DNA of 64,000 bases. It comes from Ustilago trichophora (lineage: Eukaryota; Basidiomycota; Ustilaginomycetes; Ustilaginales; Ustilaginaceae). The notes beneath the pieces were generated by a model. That model saw only the letters and a list, made by a program, of their open reading frames with translations, made no database searches and was not told the origin of the DNA. Positions 45,662-56,622 of the stretch are shown piece after piece (position 1 is the stretch's first letter; each line of letters opens with the position of its first letter). The position numbers were made by a program, and so were the translations under genes. The stretch covers positions 2,480,001-2,544,000 of the forward strand of contig OOIN01000001.1 of the NCBI GenBank assembly GCA_900323505.1. Reading direction: 5' to 3'.

Positions 45662-48600
45662 ATGCCGTCCGCACAGCCTCTGGCAACCTTTTCAAGGCCA
45701 TCGCAGGTCGTGCTCGGCTCCACCGATTATTACGACTTACAGCCACGAAGCTCAGCACATGCAAGGATCCGACACCAACCACAACGTGACAATGTCAGCT
45801 ATCTTGCAGGCAGAGATGCCAGAGACAGCCTCATCGTCCAAGCAAGCTTTGATCAAGTCTGCATTCTCTCTCCGCATCAACGCTTCGACCAAGCCCTTCC
45901 ATTCTGGGACGCTTTCTCTGGATCCCAAGGCACCGATCAGTGCGTCACTTGCACCGCAGTCGGCCTTTCAACTGATCCAGATCACATCCTTCTGGCAGCT
46001 GCCATGGACCATCGCATAGCTGTCTGGTACGCTCACGCATCCTCATCAACATCATCCCGCAAGTGGAAGGTCCACTCCACGCTCACCATCAACGACGGCG
46101 TTGTAACCACGCTCGACATTGTCAATGGTCAGCTTCTCACCGGCACTATCACCAGCCTCGCGCTCTGGAGACTCGACTCTTCCGACATTCCCATCTGGAG
46201 ACGCTTCTGGACCAAGTCGGTTCCTGCCGCCATCCTCATCGCCAAATTTTCACCCGACGCTACCAGCATCGCAGCCGTCGCCCAAGCTGGCCAGAACGTT
46301 CTCCTCTGGCAATATCAACCAAGAGCCACCAAACCTCCAGTCTTGCAGCAGCGTCTCTACCATGCACGTCCCGTCACCAATCTCTTCTGGAGGCAGCCCC
46401 CAGAGCAAAACAGCCAAGCCGATGTCTTGATCTCATACGCCTCTGATGGCGTGGCTCGCATCTGGGCTCCAGTCATCGATGAACCAACACAACTTCGTCT
46501 CTGGTGCAGCGTCGAAACCCCTCGCTCAGCTGCCCCTACTACAGTCCCGCCCTCAGCCTTCTATCTCGATCCATCCATCGTATCTTCAGCCTTGCGCACC
46601 AATGTCAGCATCTCGCAACGCGAAATTCAGATGGCCGAGTTGGGCGTCGGCAGCTCCACCGAGCTCAATGCGCATACCTTGGAGATGGAAATGGACCTCA
46701 AACGCACCAGATTGCGGCGTCTCGAGCAGCTTGCCAACGAAACTCCAGACATGTTTGTGTCGTTTGACAATCATGGCTTCATCACCTTGACAGCCGTTGC
46801 CAACATCGATCGTCGACCGCCCACGCTTCTTCAAGCATTCACCGTGCTACGCATACCTTTTGCTCTACCCAACAATGCCACCGCAATCACTTCAGTTAAG
46901 GCTTTACCGCTTCACGTCGCTCCAGACTCTGCGAGCACAGTGCCAATGCTTACACTGCATGTGCAGTTCAGCAGTGGCACCTCTGCCACCTACGCCATCA
47001 ACCCGGCAACATTCTTCGACGGAAGAGGTTTGGGTATCGAAGCGGATACCTGCCATCCTTGTGGGCCGCCGCCATCATCCCTTGCAGTTGCCCGACGCAC
47101 TCGCAGGCACACGAGCCGCATCGAAGCTTTGCACAGATCAGGCAATGGGAACATCTTACTCAGTGCTTCGGCCAAGGAGACGATCGCTTGGACTTCGGAC
47201 GCAACGCGAGCACGGCCAACAGGGCAGCTTCATTGCAAAGACACGATGCAACCTGCTGCTGCACTCGTGGCGTCCTCTTGGGATGGCTCACTCACATCAC
47301 AGGTCTTCAATGATCAAGTTGGCCAAATTTGTAGGATGTCAGATGGGGCAAAGGCTCGATTCGAGTCCGACGGGACTGTTCGACATCTAGCACTGTGCTC
47401 GTTGAACGGAGCTGATGTCCTCATCGCGATATCCACCTCTGGACAAGTACAATCTTGGAAGGTGGAGTCGACAGAGAATTTCCAACTGGCACCAAAACAC
47501 ACATCGCGCCTCTGGACTGATAGTGACGAGGATCGATGCCTGCTTTCTGCAGACTCCACCAACGACCTCGGCCTCGTTACTTGCGATTCTTCTGGTGTCG
47601 TCCAAGTACGCAAAGCAGCGCGCCATCCTTCCGGCGAGCTTCAGTGGAGTCTTGTGGCTACCTTCCGCAACACCTCAGGCCGTCCTCATTTGGTACGCTC
47701 CAATGCCAATGGTCTCGTTGCGGTCGTCTATTGCGACGACCAAGACAAGCAGACACTTGTCATCTACAATTCAAAGACCACATCCTTGAACTCGGGCGAG
47801 GAGCATCGGCAATTTCTCGATGCGCAAGATGCGATCATTGCATTGGATTGGTCACCATCGTCATTGTCATGCGATGCACTGGCCATAGCCTTCGAGCACC
47901 ACGTCGACATCATCGCTGCGGGGCGCTTCTCAACCTTTGAGAAGACCGATGGCAGCGCTGGGCCACGGTGGCAGCATTTGGTTCGTCTGGACCTCCGCAG
48001 CTGCACCCCAAGCTCAATCCGTGCTGCTTGCTGGCTCGCCTCGGAACAGCTCGCGATTGCTTCCGGCTCGGTGCTCTTCCTCTATGGTCCATGGCTGCAG
48101 ACAAGCATAGAGAATGCGACACGATCCGACCCAACGCATCTGTCCGAGCTCATTGCCGAGGTCGGTGGTCCCGTTGTGCAGTATCATCCCACGTTTTTGC
48201 TTCAGTGTGCAATTTGGCGCAAGATGGACTTGGCAAAGGCCATCATCGGCAACCTTGAGAAAGCTGCTCTGGCATGCAATTCGCAAGAGATCGCCGACAC
48301 GTGGGTGTACGAAGAAATCTCGATCGATGCTGTGCTGCAGGACGACTCCAATGCAAATGCTGGCGAAGCCAGAGTGGATGTGCCGAAATTTGGCACAACG
48401 CGCAGCAGCATCTTTGACGAGCCGGAGCACTCCGACAGTCAGGAAGAGGGAGACCCCTTCTCGAAAGAGAGGCTCGACAAGCTGGCCCGCCACCTGCAAG
48501 AGATCCATCCTCCACACCTTTCGCCCTCGGACCTCCACATGCTCATCAGCCTGATCAAGACCATCGGCGAAGCCGTTCGCGAACACAGAAGCCTAGATGC

Positions 48601-50158
48601 TTCCGGACTGCGGTATATGCTCGCTCTACGTCAGATGATCAACGGCAACGAACGATCATCCAACGCTGACAGTGGTGCGGATGTTCGGCTCAGCTACCGC
48701 GACTATTTGTGGGCCTTCCACAGCGACAACCAAGAAACCTTGCTCGCCGCTATCGAGACAGCCTATCGAAACAAGCTCGATTGGCCCGCAGCTCGCTCCA
48801 CGGGTATCTTTGCCTGGCTCAAAAATCCACAGACACTACGCACTCAAGCGGAAGCGGTCGCACGGGCACAATTCATGTCAGGCGAGGATCGCGATCCAGT
48901 CAAGTGTTCGCTGCTCTACTTTGCGCTCGGCAAGCGAAAAGTGGTCCAAGGACTTTGGCGTCAAGCCGTGTGGCACCCGGAGCAGAAAAAGATGCTGCAA
49001 TTCCTCTCGCATGACTTTGACGAAGAGCGCTGGAAGACTGCAGCTCAGAAGAACGCATTTGCACTGTTGAGCCAGCGACGCTACGAGTTTGCCGCGTCGT
49101 TCTTCATGCTCGGCGAAAGCCTGAGGGATGCTGTCAATGTCTGCGTTCGCAACCTGGACGATTTGCCACTGGCAATTGCTCTGGCGAGGATCAAGGAAGG
49201 CGGTGATGACGGGCCGGTCTTTGTCGATCTTCTCAAAACGAGGGTGCTGCCTCTCGCATTCGAACGTGGCGATCGCTGGATGGGCAGCTGGGCTTTCTGG
49301 ATGCTCAAGCGTCGAGATCTTGCCGTGCGCATCATTGTGACACCTCTTCGAGACTTGCTAGCGGATCAAGGCGTTTCGGGCTTGCTCGGGTCCAGCGTCA
49401 CTTGTGGCAATGACAGCTACAACGACCCTGCGCTAGCCTTGCTGTTCCAACAACTTCGCTCCAAATCGCTGCAGACGATCAAAGGTCTGTACGATATCCC
49501 AGAGAAAAAGGTATTCGACTTTGTACTCAACACCAACAGAGCGTTGTGCCGCATGGGCTGCCATTCGATCGGCCTCAGTCTGTTGCGAAATTGGCAGTTC
49601 GAGCCGCCTTCTGTGTCAAGCTCTTCAACGCTGTTTCATCGGGTGTCGAAGCACGATTTGCAAACGCTCTCACGGGTGGACGAAGCAATGTTGGCCGAGA
49701 GCACGGATGCTTTCAGCGAATTGCGCCTTTCAGAGCAAGGCGAAGCAGCTTCCACCAGCCCAACGCATCTTCGTCGACGCACGTCACAAAGTACAATTTC
49801 GCCCCCGAGCAGCCCGAGGATGCATCGACGCCGAAGCAGTCTTCTGCAGAGACGATCGAGCATCATCAACGATCTCGACATCGGTGCCGCAGTGGCGGCC
49901 AGGCAGGATGACAAGGTTGACTCGACCGCCGCAAAAGTCTCACATTCTCACTCAGCGGAGACGTCAAAGCCTCCGATCGCCCTCAGCGAAGAACCTTCCA
50001 GCACGGTCAATGGTTTCAATGGTCAAGCGGCTGAGAGCGAGGCTAAAGCCGACGCATCAGAACCCAAAAAGAAGGGCATCAGCATCTTCAAAAGTGCGGC
50101 GGCGAGCAACAGCCAACAGGGTGCGCAGGAGTTCGACTTTGGCAGTTTCGGCTTTTGA
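45662..50158 (+). CDS. RAV1: RAVE complex subunit Rav1 (DMXL/rabconnectin-3 family)
   Basis: Scaffold of the RAVE complex, which re-assembles the V1 and Vo sectors of the vacuolar ATPase. The protein has 1,498 residues. The N-terminal ~850 residues read as divergent WD40 propellers (for example LITGTITSLALWRLDSS-type strands, WRRFWTK, LISYASDGVARIWAPV). The Rav1p_C region follows, with the strongly conserved stretch WPAARSTGIFAWLKN, then DPVKCSLLYFALGKRKVVQGLWR and AFALLSQRRYEFAASFFMLG. The C-terminus is Ser-rich and ends DFGSFGF. The frame continues upstream of 45662 only from GTG, so the ATG at 45662 (MPSAQPLATF) is chosen. No intron is needed over 4.5 kb. Confidence 0.92.
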   Translation: MPSAQPLATFSRPSQVVLGSTDYYDLQPRSSAHARIRHQPQRDNVSYLAGRDARDSLIVQASFDQVCILSPHQRFDQALPFWDAFSGSQGTDQCVTCTAVGLSTDPDHILLAAAMDHRIAVWYAHASSSTSSRKWKVHSTLTINDGVVTTLDIVNGQLLTGTITSLALWRLDSSDIPIWRRFWTKSVPAAILIAKFSPDATSIAAVAQAGQNVLLWQYQPRATKPPVLQQRLYHARPVTNLFWRQPPEQNSQADVLISYASDGVARIWAPVIDEPTQLRLWCSVETPRSAAPTTVPPSAFYLDPSIVSSALRTNVSISQREIQMAELGVGSSTELNAHTLEMEMDLKRTRLRRLEQLANETPDMFVSFDNHGFITLTAVANIDRRPPTLLQAFTVLRIPFALPNNATAITSVKALPLHVAPDSASTVPMLTLHVQFSSGTSATYAINPATFFDGRGLGIEADTCHPCGPPPSSLAVARRTRRHTSRIEALHRSGNGNILLSASAKETIAWTSDATRARPTGQLHCKDTMQPAAALVASSWDGSLTSQVFNDQVGQICRMSDGAKARFESDGTVRHLALCSLNGADVLIAISTSGQVQSWKVESTENFQLAPKHTSRLWTDSDEDRCLLSADSTNDLGLVTCDSSGVVQVRKAARHPSGELQWSLVATFRNTSGRPHLVRSNANGLVAVVYCDDQDKQTLVIYNSKTTSLNSGEEHRQFLDAQDAIIALDWSPSSLSCDALAIAFEHHVDIIAAGRFSTFEKTDGSAGPRWQHLVRLDLRSCTPSSIRAACWLASEQLAIASGSVLFLYGPWLQTSIENATRSDPTHLSELIAEVGGPVVQYHPTFLLQCAIWRKMDLAKAIIGNLEKAALACNSQEIADTWVYEEISIDAVLQDDSNANAGEARVDVPKFGTTRSSIFDEPEHSDSQEEGDPFSKERLDKLARHLQEIHPPHLSPSDLHMLISLIKTIGEAVREHRSLDASGLRYMLALRQMINGNERSSNADSGADVRLSYRDYLWAFHSDNQETLLAAIETAYRNKLDWPAARSTGIFAWLKNPQTLRTQAEAVARAQFMSGEDRDPVKCSLLYFALGKRKVVQGLWRQAVWHPEQKKMLQFLSHDFDEERWKTAAQKNAFALLSQRRYEFAASFFMLGESLRDAVNVCVRNLDDLPLAIALARIKEGGDDGPVFVDLLKTRVLPLAFERGDRWMGSWAFWMLKRRDLAVRIIVTPLRDLLADQGVSGLLGSSVTCGNDSYNDPALALLFQQLRSKSLQTIKGLYDIPEKKVFDFVLNTNRALCRMGCHSIGLSLLRNWQFEPPSVSSSSTLFHRVSKHDLQTLSRVDEAMLAESTDAFSELRLSEQGEAASTSPTHLRRRTSQSTISPPSSPRMHRRRSSLLQRRSSIINDLDIGAAVAARQDDKVDSTAAKVSHSHSAETSKPPIALSEEPSSTVNGFNGQAAESEAKADASEPKKKGISIFKSAAASNSQQGAQEFDFGSFGF

Positions 50159-50526
50159 GCTCTTGTTCCTCGTGGATGCTCTTGCTCTTTCCTCTTTTAT
50201 GCAGTATGCAATAGAACAGCCTTGTCGCCGAAATTTGATTCCTTGTGCCGAGACTGAGCAGTCGAACAGGGCGTGTCTAGAACTGAAGCATGCGGCTGTG
50301 TCGCACCAATCCTGGGAACGAAATAAACTGATTTCAGAAGCTTGCATGTTGGCGCGGCAGACGACAGTGGAGGAGGGATCAATGTGTATTTATTTTGCCA
50401 TGAAGCGATCCGGGGATTACAGAATCTCGTAAGCCAATGTGTGGCATGAAGAGCGACGTATCGCCAGAGCGCTAGATGTCAAGTCGTATGTGATGGAGGC
50501 ATGAGGATTGCGATGGGGAGGGCAAT
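50159..50526. other. Convergent intergenic region, RAV1 / ACP gene
   Basis: 3' flanks of RAV1 and the acyl carrier protein gene. I see no gene or RNA in it. Confidence 0.5.
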
Positions 50527-51216
50527 TTACACAGCCTCGGGCGACTTGGCAATGTAGTCGATGGCTTGTTGCACGGTGGTGATGTTGTCAGCCTCCTCGT
50601 CGGGGATTTCCTGTTGAATTTGGGTGAGTGAAAGGGGAGAGTACCGAGTCAGTAGGTGTGCGATTGGGAAATGTGAGGGAGAAGGGAAGGTGGAGTTGCT
50701 TACGATGGTGAACTCCTCCTCAATGGCCATGACGACCTCAACGGCGTCGAGGGAATCCAAACCGAGGTCGGTGGTGAAGGAGGAAGTGGCAGCGACCTGG
50801 GTTGAAGTGCAAGTTGGTAAAAGTGAGAAACAGCGTGTCAGTTCAGTATGTCAAAATCGTTATAGTATGCCAACAGCAGTTGTTTGCCGATCTGTGCTGC
50901 TTTTGCTTCCAGTTCGACACTGCGTCTTCTCTCTGGGGCAACTACGCTTTGTGAAAGCGCTCATTGATCAAGACTGATCTTGATGCAGAGCAGATGATCG
51001 GAGGCGGTGAAAACGCACCTTGCTGGGGTCAACCTTCTCAAAAGTCTTGAGGACGTCGACGATCCTGGTCTCAATGTCGGACTTGGAGAGACCTGCGGAG
51101 GCGGCGTAGAATCGAACGGGTGCGAAGCGAGGGGTCATGATGGCGGGGCGTGCAAGAGCCATGGGAGCACGAGCTCGGACGAGCGAGGCGGCGGCGGTTC
51201 GGAGGGCGGCGACCAT
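50527..51216 (-). CDS. ACP1: Mitochondrial acyl carrier protein, three exons
   Basis: Carrier of acyl chains for mitochondrial fatty acid synthesis (lipoate precursor); it also serves as a subunit or partner of complex I and LYR proteins. Exons on the minus strand are 51216-51019, 50796-50704 and 50610-50527, giving 124 residues. Donors are GTGCGT and GTAAGC; acceptors are CCCAG and AACAG; all junctions are phase 0. The N-terminal ~37 residues are Ala/Arg-rich with no acidic residue, as in a mitochondrial presequence. The 4'-phosphopantetheine site is Ser81 in [19 protein letters not shown]. The C-terminus [20 protein letters not shown] matches helix III-IV of the fold. It is divergent from the bL17m gene. 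Confidence 0.95.
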
Positions 51217-51372
51217 TGTGACGAATATGTGTGTGTGTGTGTGTCGAGTAAAAGATGTGTGACGAGTGGGTGATGGAAAGATGTAAAAGTGTGCACGATG
51301 ATGAGGAAGCACTGTTTGCGATGGCGACGAGAATCCAAAAATTGGCTGGGCTTTGCCAATATTCCAAAGATC

Positions 51373-51409
<37 letters not shown>

Positions 51410-51834
51410 TCTCAGCACGAGTCAATTTCCAACATCTGCAATCCTGCCGCTCTCAAGAATGGACATCGGGTGCTCTGGCCCGATCATAACCTTGCAAATT
51501 TGGAGCTGATCGAGCGGCAGTGTGTGCCATTTGAAATCAGTCAAAAGTGGAGGAACTTGTCAACAGATCGGGCGAAAAAGACGTCGAGAACAGACGATCT
51601 GGCACCTCTCTTCGAAATTTGGTCAGCCAAAAGACAGAGGAGGGAAGCTTCCGTTCAAGCCCGTCCGTGGCTCTTACTCGACCGAGAACAATTTCCAAGG
51701 CAAAAAGGCTTTTGAGAAGAACACAGAGAAGTCGGACGCAACATCAAATTTGACCTATTCAACACCGACAAGCTCCTTCTCATCATCACTACCGGCCTTG
51801 ATCCAGTCTTTCTCACAATCTTTATCACAACAAG
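51217..51834. promoter_or_regulatory. Bidirectional promoter region of two mitochondrial-protein genes
   Basis: A 618-bp gap between the start codons of the ACP gene (-) and the bL17m gene (+). GT-rich sequence lies at 51228-51244 just upstream of the ACP start, and an uninterrupted GA run of about 14 units at 51378-51406. No other gene is visible. Confidence 0.6.
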
Positions 51835-52704
51835 ATGAAGGGCCTCGCATTTCGCAAGTTGGGCAGGACATCCTCGCACCGAAACCATCTCCTCCGAAAC
51901 TTGGTCTCGTCTCTCATCCAGCATGAACGCATCTCCACTACAGTAGCAAAAGCCAAAGAAGCCGCTCGCGAGGCGGAAAAGATCATCACCCTCGGCAAGC
52001 GAGGTACCGTTCAAGCAGGCTACGGTGCACGAGGATACCTTTTCTCGCAAGAAGAGACCCTGCCGAAGCTCCAGGAACTTGCACAGCGCTACGCCAACCG
52101 CCCGGGCGGATACACACGCATTCACCTCCACGGCAACAGGAAGGGCGACCATGCTCCCCGAGCCATCCTCGAGCTCGTCGACAACCCCTTCGACCTACGC
52201 ATGCAGATGACAGCACGCACCCTCGCAAAGGAAGTCTACGACCGCATCGCCAAGCGCGGCGGCGACGACCTCCTCACCGGACGACAGTTTGACATCTCAA
52301 ACATGGAGCAGGACGAACGATTTAACCCCATCACACGCAAAAACATCACCAAGGTGGTGCAGTACGGAGGTATGGAGGCGAGAGAGAAGCTGGTGAGCAT
52401 GGCACAGGATCACCTCTTGCGCCTCAAGGCAACGGTGGCAGTCGAGGGTCCAAGGCGTATTGATGAGGACAAGATGCAGAGTCTGGGTGACAACAAGCCG
52501 CGAGGCCGTCTTTTCACCAAACCTATGGCTGGTCAGAGACCACTGGCGGGTCAGGAGGCCGAATACCAGCCTGCCCCACTACCAGGCAAGAACCGAAACT
52601 CGGTCATCCGTATCGGAAAGGGTGCCTTTGCAAAGCGTCTCAACTACCGCAAGGTCTCCATGCCCAACTCGACACCAGCGAGGGGCCGAAGCGCTCTGGC
52701 ATAG
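51835..52704 (+). CDS. Mitochondrial large-subunit ribosomal protein bL17m
   Basis: Homologue of bacterial L17 (called Mrpl8 in yeast), located at the peptide exit side of the mitochondrial ribosome. The 289-residue protein begins MKGLAFRKLGRTSSHRNHLLRNL, the typical L17 start, then LIQHERISTTVAKAKEAAREAEKIITLGKRG. The family's GYTRI and ILELV(D) motifs follow within the first 125 residues. The rest is a C-terminal extension, common in fungal mitochondrial ribosomal proteins. There is no long presequence; L17m members often use their basic N-terminus for import. It starts at the first ATG and needs no intron. Confidence 0.95.
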   Translation: MKGLAFRKLGRTSSHRNHLLRNLVSSLIQHERISTTVAKAKEAAREAEKIITLGKRGTVQAGYGARGYLFSQEETLPKLQELAQRYANRPGGYTRIHLHGNRKGDHAPRAILELVDNPFDLRMQMTARTLAKEVYDRIAKRGGDDLLTGRQFDISNMEQDERFNPITRKNITKVVQYGGMEAREKLVSMAQDHLLRLKATVAVEGPRRIDEDKMQSLGDNKPRGRLFTKPMAGQRPLAGQEAEYQPAPLPGKNRNSVIRIGKGAFAKRLNYRKVSMPNSTPARGRSALA

Positions 52705-53358
52705 ACTAGCATCTACACGCGACGCCATCGAAACCCATTCTCACATGTTCCCGCACCTCGAGCTACCTCTCAGAAGTGACAACACTGTCTGTATGACGAG
52801 CTTGACCCCCGCACTACCACTGTAAACTAGACCTTTTTCACTATGATCAAAATGGGATTGGTAACCCGCATATCTACACCGCCAGCTGTACTGTAAGAAA
52901 GCTTGTGTTTCAGTCTATAAATTCTTCGCTGTTATGATGGCCATATGTCGATGTCTTCAACATCTGAAGCAGCCAAGTGCGATCTCGGCGAAAGCAGAAA
53001 GTAGAGTGTGTTGACCTTGCGCTTTCCGAGACCCGTCGCTTGATTTCTATCAAGCCAAGAGAGAGAGAGGCTTATTTTCGCCCAAAAAGAAAATTCCGAC
53101 AGTCGGTGCACGCGACCCCAAGCAAATCTTCCGAAGCAACTTTGTGTCCGTTTGACCCTTACCTCATCTTTATCCTTTACGCCTTTCACCAGCTTCAACC
53201 ATCATTCTTCTACATCTTTCAACCGCAACCCAATGATTCGTACAGCTTCATAGAGCCTTAGCATCATCACAGCCGACTAGTGCTAGCGCGACAAACCACT
53301 TCGATCACTTCAACAGCTGCATGGCCTGGACATTGGCTGAGCGGTAGCCGGGACCGAG
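52705..53358. other. Intergenic region between bL17m and PPR genes
   Basis: 3' flank of bL17m and promoter of the PPR gene on the same strand. A short frame at 52977-53261 has no recognisable features. No RNA gene is seen. Confidence 0.5.
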
Positions 53359-56300
53359 ATGCTCGGCGGTCCGCGGGTCGCCGCAAAGGTTGCAAGAGGG
53401 TCGCTGCAAAGTAGCTCAAATGCGCTGTTGAGGACACAGGGTGCATCTCTGGAGGCGCTGCTGCCGACGTTCCTCTGCCCAGCTATCGGGGCTACTTCAT
53501 CGACGAATGGAGCTCGATCAATAGCAGGACCTTCTTCTTCCTCAAACTCCAATGCTCTCGTTAGGAAGACACACCTCCATGCAGCTCCACCAATAGCACG
53601 ACCTACAGCAACGACACACACAGCGATACCAGCTGCTGCCTCTCATCGAACTTACTCGTCTCAAGCAGCTTCCGCGGCAATCTCAGAGTCAGCCAATAAC
53701 TACGCAACCTCATCGGGAGGTCAGCCGCAGATCTGGCATCGAAACCAGCATGCTGCGCACCAGAGCGCGGTCTCTCACCGCGATCAACGTGAACGCTCGG
53801 TCAGATCCTCAGCCGCATCTTCCGACTGGCGACGGAAATTCCCCATCACCAGATGGCGACGAGACATCGACTTTAACCGATACAGCGAGCCCTTGAGACG
53901 CCGACTCCTCCCCGCAGACGCACCAGCATTGTACGAAGACGAGATCAAGGCTTCCGCAGCATGGCTTCCCGAATCGCAGTGGACACTCACTGTCCCCGAA
54001 GACTATCCCTTACGGCACGAATTGTTCCTCATTCTCGACAGCTTGGACGACATTGTACAGAGTGCTTCCGACCCAGATAGCGACAAAATGCTCGTTGAGA
54101 CGCTTCGTCAGGCGAGAGACTTGATCTGGCTCAATCCAGACCATCCCATCCAACGCAAGCAGGACAGGGATGTGGCATTGTACCTCGCAGGCAAGGTGGC
54201 CGGCACCTACGTCAAACTCGATGCCGAAGACTCGATGGATCGACTCATGACCTTTCTCGACTATGTTCGATCGCAAATCGGGGTGCTTCCTCTGCCGTGC
54301 TTTCATGCTTTGGCTGCGAAATTGGGTATTACAAGACGCTACGATGCGGTGCTCAAGCTCTGCCAGGTCGCCCAAGCGGATCATGGAGGCAAGGCCGATG
54401 CCGAACTCCTCCACCTTCGCCTACGCGCACTGATCGCGCAGACCAAGAGCATCGATCTCACCCGGTACTGGGATCTATATGCCGACGCTGGCGTCTCGGT
54501 GCCGCGCAAGACTTTTGATCTGCTCTTACGCACTCATGTGCGCCGAAAGGATATCGAACAGGTGAACCAGGTGCTCGAAACAATGCCGCAACATGGCTAC
54601 GAGGTTGACGCCAGGGCGTGGCTCACCATTCTACGTGGCTTTCAGAGCTTCCGACCCACTCTGGCGGCGATGCTGAGACGCGATGCAAAGATCGTCCAGA
54701 GTCCTACGCTCAATGTCGTCAATCGAATGCTGATGATGCTATCCAGTGAGCTGGACGTGGACGGTGCGTTGATGGTGTTGCGCATCTTCAAAATCCCTTC
54801 CATCAGGGAGCTTAGGGATGGTGGGGCGACTTTGGAGGAGAGTAGTGGTCCGTGGGTGATCAACGGGCCTAGTCCGCAACCGACTGCGCAGACGTATGCT
54901 ATCTTGACGAGCATGTTTGGACGACTGGGACGACACGATGAGGCACTCGACTTTTTCCGATTGGCCATCTCTGCTGCTGATACTGCAGATCCTTCGACCG
55001 TCAAGGCCCTGCAACAAGCCTCTTCGTCCGTGATGGAAGCCTTCTTCAATGCTGGGCACCCTGTCCTCGCAATGACCTTTGCGGCTGAGATGCTCGACCT
55101 CCCCTTCTTCGGCGTCCAAGACGGCAAAATCGCACCCACCACGGATTTCAAAATTCCCGCTTCACCTCAAGTCAGGATCGTAGCTACGACAGTCCACTAT
55201 CGAATCCTCCTCGAATGTGCGTCTGCCATGAGATCTGTTGACTCTACCAGAAGGATCCTTGTGCACCTGTTGGCAGAAGGGCATCAGATTGACGAGAAGG
55301 TGCTCAAAGGTTTGGCCCGTCTCATCTTTTCTACCATCGACAAGGATGCGCTCGAGTCGATTCGCGTCATCCGACGGCTGATCCCTCTTCGTGCAACGGG
55401 TCCGCATGACGAACGTGAGCAACGCTTGGAGACGTTGTCGGACATGCTGCAGCGTCTTGGCACCGCCGAAAGGATCACGATTGCATCGCAACATTCGACC
55501 GACCTCTATCGTAATACCCGCGCTGTTGGCAGCGAGTCGAACGGCGCCGCCTCCGCCCAGGACACCGTCAAGTTGGGGAACAAGGACCACGCTTCGAAAG
55601 ACGAGCTGAGGGATTGGCTCATCAAGGACTCATCTGCACTCTTCCGCAGTGCAGCTCTGAATCAAAACGCCAACGCCGATGTCGACGGCCTTGCCCTAGC
55701 GAAGGAATTGCGCCGTCGTCTCTCACCCGAAGCCTACGCCCTCCGCATTCGCGTCTACGCAGTGGTACGACGCGACTATGAGTCGGCACAAAAGGTGTAC
55801 TATGCTATGCTGGCACACCGCGTTAAACCCACAATGATGCACATTGCCCCGCTCATCGAGGGTCTCACGGCGGTCGGCAAGCTGAAGGAAGCCCAGCTGC
55901 TCAAGCGCAATGCCAAAGAAGTGACAGGATTCCAGCCCACGCCACGTATCCACACCGCCCTCATCCGGGCTTACGTCCGCTCGGGAGACAGCGCTGCAGC
56001 ACGTGCCGAGATTCAAGAACTCGCCCGAAGTGGCTACGAGATCGACGATACCATTGCCAACATCATCGAAGCTGCCCAGTCGGGACGCCGCAATTTTGCG
56101 CTGGTGGATCGGCCGATCAACGAAAAAGACAGTCATAGCGTCGCGACGCGATTCCACACACTCATGCGCATGCGGCGCTATCTCGCCGCGCAAGAGCTGC
56201 TGCAAAACGCGCTCGACTCAGGCATGCAATTGGACAAAGTGCTACACGACCTGGCCAGGCGGTCCTTGTCCTACGTCCAAAAAGAATATGCAAAAGCGTC

Positions 56301-56622
56301 ATCATCATCGTCATCTTCAGGTAAAAAACTACCCCACAGTGGGGTCAGTTCGACTTCATCCCCCGCTGGTGTCAATTCGAAAGTACCGCCGAAAGCAAAG
56401 CAAACCCGTATCGAAGAGGAGATGAATCCATCGCACGTCTTTGAACTGGCGCAAGCGGTACGGTTGGCCCGCATCAACAGGAGAAGGCTCGCCAGCTCGA
56501 CGCACAAACAGTTGGTCTGGCGCAAACAGATGAAGGAACATAGGAAGAAGGTGGTCTCGCTGATTTTGGATTTTGCCGATGGCAAATTGCATCAGCAGGC
56601 AGTTGCCAGCGGTGATCAGTAG
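53359..56622 (+). CDS. Second mitochondrial PPR-type protein
   Basis: Predicted mitochondrial RNA-binding protein of 1,087 residues. The first ~60 residues are rich in Ala, Arg, Ser and Leu with very few acidic residues, as in an import sequence. PPR-like helical hairpins are visible in several places: PRKTFDLLLRTHVRRKDIEQ near residue 385, QTYAILTSMFGRLGRHDEALDFF near 515, and RIHTALIRAYVRSGDSAAARAEI near 865. The last ~130 residues are basic with a Ser run and a Lys/Arg-rich segment. The counterpart in yeast is not clear. It lies on the same strand as bL17m, 654 bp downstream, so three neighbouring genes encode mitochondrial proteins. The ATG at 53359 is the first in frame. Confidence 0.75.
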   Translation: MLGGPRVAAKVARGSLQSSSNALLRTQGASLEALLPTFLCPAIGATSSTNGARSIAGPSSSSNSNALVRKTHLHAAPPIARPTATTHTAIPAAASHRTYSSQAASAAISESANNYATSSGGQPQIWHRNQHAAHQSAVSHRDQRERSVRSSAASSDWRRKFPITRWRRDIDFNRYSEPLRRRLLPADAPALYEDEIKASAAWLPESQWTLTVPEDYPLRHELFLILDSLDDIVQSASDPDSDKMLVETLRQARDLIWLNPDHPIQRKQDRDVALYLAGKVAGTYVKLDAEDSMDRLMTFLDYVRSQIGVLPLPCFHALAAKLGITRRYDAVLKLCQVAQADHGGKADAELLHLRLRALIAQTKSIDLTRYWDLYADAGVSVPRKTFDLLLRTHVRRKDIEQVNQVLETMPQHGYEVDARAWLTILRGFQSFRPTLAAMLRRDAKIVQSPTLNVVNRMLMMLSSELDVDGALMVLRIFKIPSIRELRDGGATLEESSGPWVINGPSPQPTAQTYAILTSMFGRLGRHDEALDFFRLAISAADTADPSTVKALQQASSSVMEAFFNAGHPVLAMTFAAEMLDLPFFGVQDGKIAPTTDFKIPASPQVRIVATTVHYRILLECASAMRSVDSTRRILVHLLAEGHQIDEKVLKGLARLIFSTIDKDALESIRVIRRLIPLRATGPHDEREQRLETLSDMLQRLGTAERITIASQHSTDLYRNTRAVGSESNGAASAQDTVKLGNKDHASKDELRDWLIKDSSALFRSAALNQNANADVDGLALAKELRRRLSPEAYALRIRVYAVVRRDYESAQKVYYAMLAHRVKPTMMHIAPLIEGLTAVGKLKEAQLLKRNAKEVTGFQPTPRIHTALIRAYVRSGDSAAARAEIQELARSGYEIDDTIANIIEAAQSGRRNFALVDRPINEKDSHSVATRFHTLMRMRRYLAAQELLQNALDSGMQLDKVLHDLARRSLSYVQKEYAKASSSSSSSGKKLPHSGVSSTSSPAGVNSKVPPKAKQTRIEEEMNPSHVFELAQAVRLARINRRRLASSTHKQLVWRKQMKEHRKKVVSLILDFADGKLHQQAVASGDQ

